In this document: in pieces, positions 42,066 to 50,288 of the stretch
Layout of the letters: every line of letters starts with the position of its first letter
How positions within the stretch are numbered: position 1 is the first letter of the stretch
From: Mycolicibacterium boenickei
Lineage (GTDB): Bacteria; Actinomycetota; Actinomycetes; Mycobacteriales; Mycobacteriaceae
Assembly (NCBI RefSeq): GCF_010731295.1
Contig: NZ_AP022579.1
Coordinates: 2,108,001 to 2,172,000 of the forward strand
Direction: 5' to 3'
Length of the DNA: 64,000 nucleotides
Position numbers and translations under genes: made by a program
Notes under the pieces: model-generated
Databases searched by the model: none
The model's input: only the letters and a program-made list of their open reading frames with translations
What the model was told of the DNA's origin: nothing

Positions 42066-43522
42066 TCGCCCGTAACCGCAAGCGGATCAGCCGCACCGTG
42101 CTGGTGCTGCTGGCCGTGCTGGCCCTGGCCGGCACGGTGATGATCGTGCGGCAGACCGCCTTCAAGCCCACCACCATCACCGCGTACTTCACCTCTGCCA
42201 CGGCGATCTACCCGGGTGACGAGGTTCGTGTCGCCGGGGTCAAGGTCGGCTCCATCAAGAGCATCGAGCCGGTCGGCGGGCAGGCACGGATCACCCTCGC
42301 CGTCGATCGCGGCGTCAAGATCCCGGCCGACGCCAAGGCAATTCTGATGGCGCAGAACCTCGTTGCGGCCCGGTACGTCCAGTTGGCACCGGCCTATGAA
42401 GACGAAGGCCCGACGATGGCCGACGGTGCGCAGATCGGGGTCGAGCGCACCGCGGTGCCGGTCGAGTGGGACCAGGTCAAGGACCAGCTGATGCGGTTGG
42501 CGTCCGATCTGGGGCCGATCAACGGAGCCTCGGCCACCTCGCTGAGCCGCTTCGTCGACAGTGCCGCCGCAGCCATGAACGGCAACGGCGAGAAGCTGCA
42601 CGAAGCGATCAGCCAGCTGTCCGGTGTCGCAAAGATCCTGGGCCAGGGGAGCGGCGATGTCGTCGGCATCATCAAGAACCTGCAGGTCTTCGTGACGGCC
42701 CTGCGGGACAGCAACGCCCAGATCGTGGAGTTCCAGGGTCATCTCGCCAACGTCACCAGTGTCGTCGACGAGAGCCGCTCCGATCTGGACGGCGCACTGA
42801 CCAACCTGGCGGACGCCGTCGGCAATGTTCGGCGATTCGTGGCGGGCAGCCGCGACCAGACCGCCGAGCAACTGGAGCGGCTGAACAACGTGACCCAGAA
42901 CCTGGTGGACAACAAGATCAAGCTGGAGAACGTCCTACACGTCGCTCCCAATGCGATCGCCAACGGCTACAACATCTACAACCCCGACAGTGGCAGTGCG
43001 GTCGGTGCGTTCGCACTGGCGAACTTCTCCGACCCGCTGTCGGTGGTGTGCTCGGCGATCGGGGCGGTCAAGAACGCGACCGCGGCAGAATCGTCCAAGC
43101 TGTGCGCCCAGTATCTCGGGCCGGCCCTGTCGTTGCTCAACTTCAACCACATGCCGATGCCGTTCAACGCCTATCTGAAGAAGTCGCCGAGCCCGGAAAA
43201 CCTGGTGTACACCGATCCCAATCTGGCACCCGGCGGAGCAGGCGGACGTCCGCAGCCCTACCAGGATCTGCCGCCGGCCGTGTCGGCCTACACCGGTGCC
43301 AATGACGTGGCGCCGCCGGCCGGCTGGGGTGCGCCCCCGGCTGGAGGGCCCGGTGCGTATGCACCCAACGGATTGCCCGCGAACACCTCACCCGCGGCGT
43401 ATCCCGGATCGCCGGTCGTCTCGGATCCTCCGGTGCAAGCACCGAAGACGTTGCGCGACATGCTGCTACCCGCCGAAGCCGCACCGATCCCGGCACCGCC
43501 GGCCCCAGGAGGCACCCCATGA
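42062..43522 (+). CDS. mceD: MceD substrate-binding protein with Pro/Ala-rich tail (486 aa)
   Basis: TM at about 11-30, MlaD domain (about 38-112, GDEVRVAGVKVGSIKSIEPV), helical tunnel domain to about 380 and then about 100 residues rich in Pro, Ala and Gly. The tail probably extends toward the outer envelope. Overlaps mceC and mceE by 4 bases each. Confidence 0.92.
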   Translation: MIARNRKRISRTVLVLLAVLALAGTVMIVRQTAFKPTTITAYFTSATAIYPGDEVRVAGVKVGSIKSIEPVGGQARITLAVDRGVKIPADAKAILMAQNLVAARYVQLAPAYEDEGPTMADGAQIGVERTAVPVEWDQVKDQLMRLASDLGPINGASATSLSRFVDSAAAAMNGNGEKLHEAISQLSGVAKILGQGSGDVVGIIKNLQVFVTALRDSNAQIVEFQGHLANVTSVVDESRSDLDGALTNLADAVGNVRRFVAGSRDQTAEQLERLNNVTQNLVDNKIKLENVLHVAPNAIANGYNIYNPDSGSAVGAFALANFSDPLSVVCSAIGAVKNATAAESSKLCAQYLGPALSLLNFNHMPMPFNAYLKKSPSPENLVYTDPNLAPGGAGGRPQPYQDLPPAVSAYTGANDVAPPAGWGAPPAGGPGAYAPNGLPANTSPAAYPGSPVVSDPPVQAPKTLRDMLLPAEAAPIPAPPAPGGTP

Positions 43523-44835
43523 TCACTCGGCGGTCGCTGACGCGCCTGACCGCGGTCGCCGCCTGTGCGGCGGCGACCCTAACCGGCTGTGCGTTCCACG
43601 GGCTGAATTCGCTGCCCCTGCCCGGCACGGTGGGGCGCGGGGCCGACGCCACGACCTACCACGTCGAACTCGCCAATATCGGGACACTGGAAGCCAATTC
43701 GCCGGTGATGATCAGTGACGTCATCGTCGGCAGCGTCTCCCGGATGGTGGTGAAGGGTTGGCACGCGGACGTGGAGGTGTCGGTCAAACCCGACGTCGTC
43801 GTTCCGGCCAACGCGGTCGCCACCGTCGGGCAGACCAGCTTGCTGGGCTCCATGCACATCGCGCTCGATCCGCCGCTGGGGCAATCGCCGTCTGGACGGC
43901 TGTCCCCGGGCGCGACCCTCGAGCTGAACCAGACTTCGACATATCCGTCGACCGAACAGACCTTGTCGTCGCTGTCCGTGCTCGTCAACGGTGGCGGCCT
44001 GGGCAAGATCGGTGACCTGGTAACCGAATTCAACGCGGCGCTCAACGGCCGTGAGGACCAGATCCGCGACCTGCTCACCCGGCTCGATGACATCGTCGGG
44101 ATGTTCGCAAACCAGCGAGACGACATCAACGCCTCCATCAATGCGCTGAACCGACTGGCCGGCACGCTGTCCGGACAGCAGGAGGTGATCACCACGGCGC
44201 TGCAACGGATCCCACCGGCGCTCGATGTGCTGGTGAAGGAACGCCCTCGCATCACCACCGCGTTGGAGAAGTTCGGCAAGTTCAGCGAAACCGCGACCAA
44301 CCTCGTCAATGCGACACGCGACGACCTGCTGACCAACCTGCGCAACCTCGAACCGACCGTCAAGGCACTGGCTGACGTTGGCCCGAATTTGGGCACTGTG
44401 CTGGCCTACGCGCCGACATACCCCTACCCGCAGAACTTCATCGACCGGGCCATCCGCGGGGACTACCTCAACCAGTTCATCACCTTCGACTTCACCATTC
44501 CGAGGCTGAAGCGGGGACTGTTCCTGGGCACCCGATGGGGCCAGGAGGGACTGCCCCTCACGCCGGCGCCGGGTGACCCCTGGTATGCCAACTACACGAA
44601 GGACCCGCTTGGCATGCCGCTGACTCCGCCGCCGCCTGATTCGGTGGCCACGATGCCGCCGCTGATCGACCCGGCTCCGGCCGATGGTGAACCGGCACCG
44701 GCGGCTCCGGTTGCGCAGTCCGCTGAGACGGCACCGGCGGACCCGGCGGCGGTGCCCGCCCCGGAACCGCAGCCCGGTTCTCCTGTGGCAGTAGTGCCTT
44801 CTGACCCTGCAGCACCGAGCGAAGGCGGCAACTGA
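43519..44835 (+). CDS. mceE: MceE lipoprotein (438 aa)
   Basis: Signal peptide with a lipobox LTGC (Cys24), as expected for MceE, which is the lipid-anchored member of the six. An MlaD domain (about 48-125) and helical tunnel domain follow, with a Pro/Ala-rich C-terminal tail (after about 370). Overlaps mceD, and its stop overlaps mceF by one base. Confidence 0.92.
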   Translation: MITRRSLTRLTAVAACAAATLTGCAFHGLNSLPLPGTVGRGADATTYHVELANIGTLEANSPVMISDVIVGSVSRMVVKGWHADVEVSVKPDVVVPANAVATVGQTSLLGSMHIALDPPLGQSPSGRLSPGATLELNQTSTYPSTEQTLSSLSVLVNGGGLGKIGDLVTEFNAALNGREDQIRDLLTRLDDIVGMFANQRDDINASINALNRLAGTLSGQQEVITTALQRIPPALDVLVKERPRITTALEKFGKFSETATNLVNATRDDLLTNLRNLEPTVKALADVGPNLGTVLAYAPTYPYPQNFIDRAIRGDYLNQFITFDFTIPRLKRGLFLGTRWGQEGLPLTPAPGDPWYANYTKDPLGMPLTPPPPDSVATMPPLIDPAPADGEPAPAAPVAQSAETAPADPAAVPAPEPQPGSPVAVVPSDPAAPSEGGN

Positions 44836-46418
44836 TGCTCACCCGTTTCGTCCGAATCCAGTTGGCCATCTTCGCGGTGGCATCGGTGATCGGCATGGCC
44901 CTGATGGGCATCGTGTATCTGCAGGCTCCCACCCTGTTGGGCATCGGGCGGATGACGGTGACCCTGCAACTGTCGGGAACCGGTGGACTGTACCAGTTCT
45001 CGAACGTGACCTACCGCGGTGTGCAGATGGGGAAGGTCACCGAGGTGCGGCCCACCCGTGACGGCGCGGAAGCCACGCTGTCGCTGAACACGTCGCCCAA
45101 GATCCCGGCGGACCTGCACGCCGCCGTGCTGAGCGTGTCGGCGGTGGGTGAGCAGTACGTCGACCTGCAGCCCCGCAACGACTCGGCACCGTATCTGCAC
45201 GACGGGTCGGTCATCCCGGCCTCCAGCACATCGATCCCCCAAGCCGTGGGGCCGATGCTCGATCAGGTCAGTTCGCTCATGGGCAGCATCCCCAAGGACA
45301 AGATCAGCCCGCTGCTCGACGAAACCTTCAAGGCCTTCAACGGCACCGGAAACGACATGGGAGCATTACTGGATTCCTCGTCCCGACTTATCGCCGAGGC
45401 GAACGCGGCTTCCGATCAGTCCCGTGCGCTCATCGACGACGGGGCGCCGCTCCTCGATGGGCAGGCTGAGTCGGTCGAGGCGATCCGCACGTGGGCACGA
45501 AGCATGGCCGGGGTGACCAAGCAGGTCGCCGACGACGACCAGCACGTGCGCACGCTCCTCAAGGAGGGGTCGGGTGCTGCCGACGAAGCCTCTCGCCTGT
45601 TCAACCAGGTCAAGCCGACCCTGCCGCTGCTGCTGGCCAACCTCACCAGCCTCGGTCAGGTCGGGGTGACCTACCGCCCCTCGCTGGAACAGCTCCTGGT
45701 ACTTCTGCCACCGTCCATCGCATCAACGCAGTCATACGGTGCGCCGAAGAACAATCCGATCGGTATGTCCTTGGGCGACTTCACACTTACGATGGGCGAC
45801 CCACCGGCATGCACAGTCGGGTTCCTGCCGCCGTCATCGTGGCGGTCCCCGGAGGACACCACCGACATCGACACTCCCGATGGGCTGTACTGCAAGCTGC
45901 CGCAGGATTCGGCGATCGGTGTCCGCGGCGCGCGCAACTACCCGTGCATGGGGAAGCCCGGCAAGCGTGCTCCCACCGTCGAAATCTGTAACAGCGACCA
46001 GCCTTACGAGCCGTTGGCGATGCGCCAGCACGCCCTCGGCCCCTACCCGATCGATCCCAACCTGCTCGCGCAGGGGATCGCACCGGATTCCCGCGTCGAT
46101 CATGACAAGTTCATCCACGGTCCCGTCGAGGGCACCCCGCGTCCGCCGGCAGCCACACCTCCTGCGCCACCAGCTGAGGCGCCGCCGGCCGAGGCGCCTG
46201 CCGCACCGCCGGCGGGTGAGGTGCCACCGGTCCCGGATGCGCCGGTGATGGCGCCGAGCGCGTTCAGCCCCAACGGATCTGACGGTCCGTCGGTGGCGGT
46301 CGCCACGTACGATCCGCGGACCGGCCGCTACGCCACCCCGGACGGCAAGGTGTACCGCCAGACCGACCTGGTGCCGCGCACGGGTGACCAGACCTGGCAG
46401 GACCTGTTCACCACCTGA
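44835..46418 (+). CDS. mceF: MceF substrate-binding protein with Pro/Ala-rich tail (527 aa)
   Basis: TM (about 8-30), MlaD domain (about 38-118), helical tunnel domain to about 300, then a region with Cys (ACTVGFLPP, LYCKLP, YPCMGKPGKRAP) and an Ala/Pro tail (about 430-480) before a final folded piece (YDPRTGRYATPDGKVYRQ). Last Mce protein of the operon; a strong hairpin follows one base after the stop. Confidence 0.92.
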   Translation: MLTRFVRIQLAIFAVASVIGMALMGIVYLQAPTLLGIGRMTVTLQLSGTGGLYQFSNVTYRGVQMGKVTEVRPTRDGAEATLSLNTSPKIPADLHAAVLSVSAVGEQYVDLQPRNDSAPYLHDGSVIPASSTSIPQAVGPMLDQVSSLMGSIPKDKISPLLDETFKAFNGTGNDMGALLDSSSRLIAEANAASDQSRALIDDGAPLLDGQAESVEAIRTWARSMAGVTKQVADDDQHVRTLLKEGSGAADEASRLFNQVKPTLPLLLANLTSLGQVGVTYRPSLEQLLVLLPPSIASTQSYGAPKNNPIGMSLGDFTLTMGDPPACTVGFLPPSSWRSPEDTTDIDTPDGLYCKLPQDSAIGVRGARNYPCMGKPGKRAPTVEICNSDQPYEPLAMRQHALGPYPIDPNLLAQGIAPDSRVDHDKFIHGPVEGTPRPPAATPPAPPAEAPPAEAPAAPPAGEVPPVPDAPVMAPSAFSPNGSDGPSVAVATYDPRTGRYATPDGKVYRQTDLVPRTGDQTWQDLFTT

Positions 46419-46419
46419 A

Positions 46420-46458
46420 CCGAAAGCCCCGCGATGGAATCCATCGCGGGGCTTTCGG
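46420..46458. terminator. Very strong bidirectional hairpin after mceF
   Basis: Two perfect 18-base complementary arms (46420-46437 and 46441-46458; outer part CCGAAAGCCCCGCG) around the loop AAT. It starts one base after the mceF stop and ends about 30 bases before the stop of the converging secreted-protein gene, so it can terminate both. It also separates the mce genes from the downstream mam genes. Confidence 0.88.
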
Positions 46459-46487
46459 GTTGGTCGGCCAGCTGAAAAGCGTTCCAG

Positions 46488-47003
46488 TCAGGCCGCTTTC
46501 ACAAGCTTGAACGGCATCGTGATGAAGACGACCTTGCTGGTGCCGCACGACCCGCTGACGCCCGTGGTCGAATCCTCGCCCAGCAGGGTCGTCGACGCCG
46601 GATCGACCGCGGTGGCGCCCTCGTTCGAGGGGAAGAAGCGGTAGACCTGCAGACCCGGGCCTGCGGTGCCGTCGCCGCACGTCTGCCAGTTGTCCACCGT
46701 CTTCTTGACGTACCAGACGCCACTCTTCTTGTAAATCGGTGCGCTCCAACCCCAGTCGGTGTCGACCGTGCCGGTGCATTCACTCGGGTAACTGCATGTG
46801 GTGGAGATCGTCCAGGTCCCGCGAATGCTGGCCTCGTCGTGGAAGATGTCGTTCGACTTGGCCCACTCGCCGTTTGACGTGGCGATGTAGGTCCCGTTCA
46901 GACCCCAATCGCTCGGGGATGCCTCGGCCACAGGGCTGCACAAGCCACCCACCGCAGCGGCGGCAAGCACCCCTGCGCCAATGAATGTCTTCGACACCCG
47001 CAT
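46488..47003 (-). CDS. Secreted protein of unknown function (171 aa)
   Basis: Signal peptide MRVSKTFIGAGVLAAAAVGG with cleavage near AEA-SPS. The mature part has four or more Cys (TTCSYPSECTG, WQTCGDG, SGSCGTS) and is Trp/Thr-rich (WGLNGTYIATSNGEWAKSND). Resembles small conserved mycobacterial exported proteins, but I cannot name a family. ATG at 47003 is preferred over the ORF to 47117 because the signal peptide begins there. It is oriented against the mce operon. Confidence 0.75.
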   Translation of the reverse strand: MRVSKTFIGAGVLAAAAVGGLCSPVAEASPSDWGLNGTYIATSNGEWAKSNDIFHDEASIRGTWTISTTCSYPSECTGTVDTDWGWSAPIYKKSGVWYVKKTVDNWQTCGDGTAGPGLQVYRFFPSNEGATAVDPASTTLLGEDSTTGVSGSCGTSKVVFITMPFKLVKAA

Positions 47004-47137
47004 GACCAAACTCCTCTGTACACGGGCCAGCGGCGGTCGCCGCGGCTGTGCTAACTGTGCTACTTCTGTCGTTTTTTTGACGAACAATGTCCCACCTAGT
47101 GGGCCATGGGCCGGCAACCGGATTCAGCCGTGCCACA

Positions 47138-47527
47138 GTGTCGTACGTGCGGATACCGGTGGCAGTAACGGCGGGGTTGCTCGTCGCGGCGGCGATGGCC
47201 GCCCCAGCCCCTGCGGGCGCAGAACCTCTCGGGTGTAGCGAACCGTCGTGCGTACCCGGGATCACCGGTGGCGTCGTGCTCGGCGCGCCGTGTGGGGATA
47301 CGGCGTACTACGTCTTCGGAACCACCTCGTGGGGCCGGCTGGTCTTCTGCGGATCACCGCGCCGGTACGAGCCGCGCTACTTCCGCTCACCGCCGTTGAA
47401 GGGTATTCGTGAGGAGAATTCGCCGTGCCAAGGTTTCGAGAACACTGTCGCGCAGGCGCCCGACGGACTCTTCCTGAGCTGCGTGGCCAGTGACGGATCG
47501 GCCAGGTGGCTCCGTGGCGACCTCTGA
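47138..47527 (+). CDS. Small secreted Cys-rich protein (129 aa)
   Basis: Signal peptide (VRIPVAVTAGLLVAAAMAAP, cleavage near GAEP) followed by a short mature domain with six Cys, among them LGCSEPSCVPG, GAPCGDT and LSCVASDG. GTG at 47138 or 47147 are both possible; neither has a convincing ribosome binding site. No family recognised. Divergent from the preceding secreted protein and overlapping the next one. Confidence 0.65.
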   Translation: MSYVRIPVAVTAGLLVAAAMAAPAPAGAEPLGCSEPSCVPGITGGVVLGAPCGDTAYYVFGTTSWGRLVFCGSPRRYEPRYFRSPPLKGIREENSPCQGFENTVAQAPDGLFLSCVASDGSARWLRGDL

Positions 47528-47945
47528 GCGTGCGGTCGCGGTGACCGCATTCGTCGCCGCCCTCGGCGCGGGCCTTGCGTTGGCGACACCGTCACACGCC
47601 GACGAGGCCCCCATGATGCATCGCGTGACCTATACGGTCACCGCCGAGCAGCCGACGACCGTCGGCATCTACTTCCGCGAGGTCGACCCGCCGACGTGGG
47701 CGGATTACAGCCACAATCCTTACGAATTCAGCCCCAAGGACGATCTGACGCTGGAACCGGGCAAGCCCTGGGTCCGCGAGACCACGCTCGCCGACCCGAT
47801 GAAGTGGGCCATGGTCACCGTCACCACGGCCGGCCTGGCCCCGCAAACTCCGGCGACCCTGACGTGCGAAATGGCCATCGACGGAATCGTCGTCGACCGC
47901 GCTGCCGGGGCCAAAGGGGCGTTGTGTTCGCTGCGGAACTGGTGA
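47514..47945 (+). CDS. Secreted MmpS-like-fold protein (143 aa)
   Basis: A signal peptide (about residues 6-30, ending PSHADEA) and a mature beta-sandwich domain resembling the MmpS pattern: VTYTVTAEQPTTVGIYFREV, WAMVTVTTAG, TCEMAIDGIVVD and a final Cys segment (ALCSLRNW). True MmpS proteins have an N-terminal TM and accompany an mmpL; here no mmpL is adjacent. GTG at 47514 is preferred (CAGGTGG upstream); GTG at 47490 is the alternative. It overlaps the preceding gene by 14 bases. Confidence 0.65.
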   Translation: MATSERAVAVTAFVAALGAGLALATPSHADEAPMMHRVTYTVTAEQPTTVGIYFREVDPPTWADYSHNPYEFSPKDDLTLEPGKPWVRETTLADPMKWAMVTVTTAGLAPQTPATLTCEMAIDGIVVDRAAGAKGALCSLRNW

Positions 47946-48104
47946 GGGAGCCGTTCACCAGGCATGGATTTGTCCGCTGGGTGGGACATCGGGCCGGGCA
48001 CGCTCAGCTGCCGCACTACCGTGTGGCAGCAGTCACATCGGCCATGAGGCGCCCGCGGTAATCGGCGTCATTCGCGACCGGCCGATACCAACCGGAGGTG
48101 CACT

Positions 48105-48740
48105 ATGCGGTTACTCAGCCGCTCCGACCAGGAAACTGACCAGGAAACTGAGGCAGCCGTGCTCGACGATGCCGTCGACGTCACGCCGTCGGCCGAATCC
48201 GAAACCGACGATCCCGGGGACGCCGGCGAAGCGCCACGTGAAAAACGCAGCCGGCGTCCGCGGCTCGCGACGTTGCTCGCCGGCGCCGCCATCCTGGTCA
48301 GCGGCGCGCTGATCGCGGCAGGCGGATACGTGATCTGGTACCACCAGCAAGCCGACCGCGAACAGCAGCGTCGCGCGGAATTCGCGGCTGCTGCCTCGCA
48401 AGCCGCCGTCACCTTGATGTCGATCGACAGCGCCACGGCCCAGGACAACGTCCGGCAGATCCTCGACAACTCGACCGGACAGTTCAAGGCCGACATCGAG
48501 TCTTCCTCCGAAGACCTGGTGAAAGCGGCGCAGGACTCGAAGGCGACGACGAAGGCCACGGTCGGAGCCTCTGCGGTGCAGTCGATGGACGGGGACTCCG
48601 CAGTCGTCCTCGTCAGTACGTCGACCACGGTGAGCAACTCGGCCGGGGCGAATCAGCAGCCACGGAACTGGCGCCTGAGCGTCACCATGGTCAAAGACGG
48701 GGAACAGATCAAGATGTCGAAGGTGGAGTTCATCCCGTGA
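48105..48740 (+). CDS. Mce-associated membrane protein 1 (211 aa)
   Basis: The Mam layout: a cytoplasmic acidic/charged N terminus (1-53), one TM (about 54-78, ATLLAGAAILVSGALIAAGG) and a periplasmic domain of NTF2-like type ending MSKVEFIP. Mce-associated proteins stabilise or modulate Mce importers. Separated from mceF by the three secreted-protein genes. Its stop overlaps the next gene (GTGA). Confidence 0.85.
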   Translation: MRLLSRSDQETDQETEAAVLDDAVDVTPSAESETDDPGDAGEAPREKRSRRPRLATLLAGAAILVSGALIAAGGYVIWYHQQADREQQRRAEFAAAASQAAVTLMSIDSATAQDNVRQILDNSTGQFKADIESSSEDLVKAAQDSKATTKATVGASAVQSMDGDSAVVLVSTSTTVSNSAGANQQPRNWRLSVTMVKDGEQIKMSKVEFIP

Positions 48741-49345
48741 GCACAGCCACAGCAGAAGACACCTCAGAAGCCACCCCCGAAGTCGATGTCGTCGAAGGCA
48801 TCTCGGCCGGTGACGTGGTCGCCGAGGAGAGTGCCCAGCCCCAGGAGCGGTGGATCCATCGGCTGGCCCGGCAGTGGCGACCGATCGCGGTCGTCTGCGT
48901 ACTGCTGGCCTCGGCGAGCTCCGCGGCGGCGCTCTACTTCGGCATGTACCGCGTCGATCACGGCATCGCCGGATCGTCCACGACGGTGATCGACGCGGCG
49001 TCCGAAGGTTCGGTGGCGCTGTTGTCCTATGCGCCAGACAGTTTGGACAAGGACTTCGCCGACGCACGATCTCGGTTGACCGGTGACTTCCTGACGTACT
49101 ACAGCGAGTTCGCCGACAAGTTCGTGGCGCCGGCCGCCAAACAGAAGGACATCCGCGCCACCGCCACGGTCGTTCGCGCGGCGCCGATCACGGTGCAGGC
49201 CGACACCGCGGAGGTCCTGGTCTACCTGAACCAGGCGACGACGAGCCGCGACAACCCCGAACCGGCGCAGGCCGCCAGCGCCGTGAAAGTGGGACTCACG
49301 AAACTCGACGGAAAGTGGCTGATCTCGTCGTTCAACCCGATCTAG
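48737..49345 (+). CDS. Mce-associated membrane protein 2 (202 aa)
   Basis: A second Mam protein: acidic N terminus, a TM at about 50-72 (PIAVVCVLLASASSAAALYF) and a periplasmic domain with the typical start VIDAASEGSVALLSYAPDSL and the end LDGKWLISSFNPI. GTG start overlaps the first Mam gene by 4 bases, so the two are co-translated. Confidence 0.87.
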   Translation: MSTATAEDTSEATPEVDVVEGISAGDVVAEESAQPQERWIHRLARQWRPIAVVCVLLASASSAAALYFGMYRVDHGIAGSSTTVIDAASEGSVALLSYAPDSLDKDFADARSRLTGDFLTYYSEFADKFVAPAAKQKDIRATATVVRAAPITVQADTAEVLVYLNQATTSRDNPEPAQAASAVKVGLTKLDGKWLISSFNPI

Positions 49346-49382
49346 CGGCCGAACGGTAGGGTCGCGGCGAGGAGGTGACCCA

Positions 49383-50288
49383 GTGTCTGAACTGGACGCG
49401 CTCGCCGCGAACCGGGCCAACTGGGATGACCGGGCCGACGTGCATGCCCGGTCCCAGATGTACGACGTGGCCGGGTTTCTGGCCGATCCCACCGACATCT
49501 CGCGGGTCGTGCGCAACGACCTCGAGGTGCTCGCGCCGCATCTGCCGGGCAGCGGCGTGACGGGCCGGTCGCTCCTGCACCTGCAATGTCACATCGGCAC
49601 CGACACGGTGTCCTGGGCCAGGCTGGGTGCGCGCGACGTACACGGAGTCGACCTGTCGCCGAATTCGCTGCGGCATGCGGCCCGGATCGCCGAGGCGGAC
49701 GGCCGTGAGATCACCTGGGTAGAGGGCGATGCCCGGTTCGCGTCGGCCTTGATCCAGCGGCGCTTCGAGACCGTGGTGACCAGTGCCGGAACCATCGTGT
49801 GGCTACCGGAACTCGCCAACTGGGCCCGGTCGATCCACGACCTGCTCGAGCCGGGCGGGGTGTTCCTGATCCGCGACGACCATCCCATCCTGAGCGCGAT
49901 GGACTTCGAGCCGTGGGATGTCACCGACGACTACCTCAGCGGCGGTGGCGCGCGAACCTACGACGACGCGGGGACGTACACCGAAAACTCTGACGGTCTG
50001 ATCACGCACGTGCGCAACCACGAATGGCGCCATGACCTGTCCGAAGTTGTCACGTCCCTGTTGCGGGCCGGGCTCGTCATCGAGGCACTCGCCGAACTGC
50101 CGTACATGGACTGGCAGGCTTTCCCGGCGCTCGTGCCCTGCACCGAAGGCTGGGCCCTGCCGCCGGAAGCGCCGCGGATTCCGCTGAACTTCGCCGTCGT
50201 CGCGCGTCGTCCCCGCCGAGCTAGGCGGGTTCCTGCTGGGTGGTGCAGTGGATGCCGCCACCGCCGGCAGCGATGCCGTCGATGTTGA
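49383..50288 (+). CDS. Class I SAM-dependent methyltransferase (301 aa)
   Basis: Rossmann-type methyltransferase: motif I LLHLQCHIGTDTVSWARLGA, followed by VHGVDLSPNSLRHAARIA, VVTSAGTIVWLPELANWARS and a GVFLIRDDHP strand. The natural end is near NFAVVARR. The last ~25 residues (Arg/Cys-rich) lie over the converging agmatine deiminase gene, and the overlap is 68 bases. A GGAGG precedes the GTG start. Substrate unknown. Confidence 0.82.
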   Translation: MSELDALAANRANWDDRADVHARSQMYDVAGFLADPTDISRVVRNDLEVLAPHLPGSGVTGRSLLHLQCHIGTDTVSWARLGARDVHGVDLSPNSLRHAARIAEADGREITWVEGDARFASALIQRRFETVVTSAGTIVWLPELANWARSIHDLLEPGGVFLIRDDHPILSAMDFEPWDVTDDYLSGGGARTYDDAGTYTENSDGLITHVRNHEWRHDLSEVVTSLLRAGLVIEALAELPYMDWQAFPALVPCTEGWALPPEAPRIPLNFAVVARRPRRARRVPAGWCSGCRHRRQRCRRC

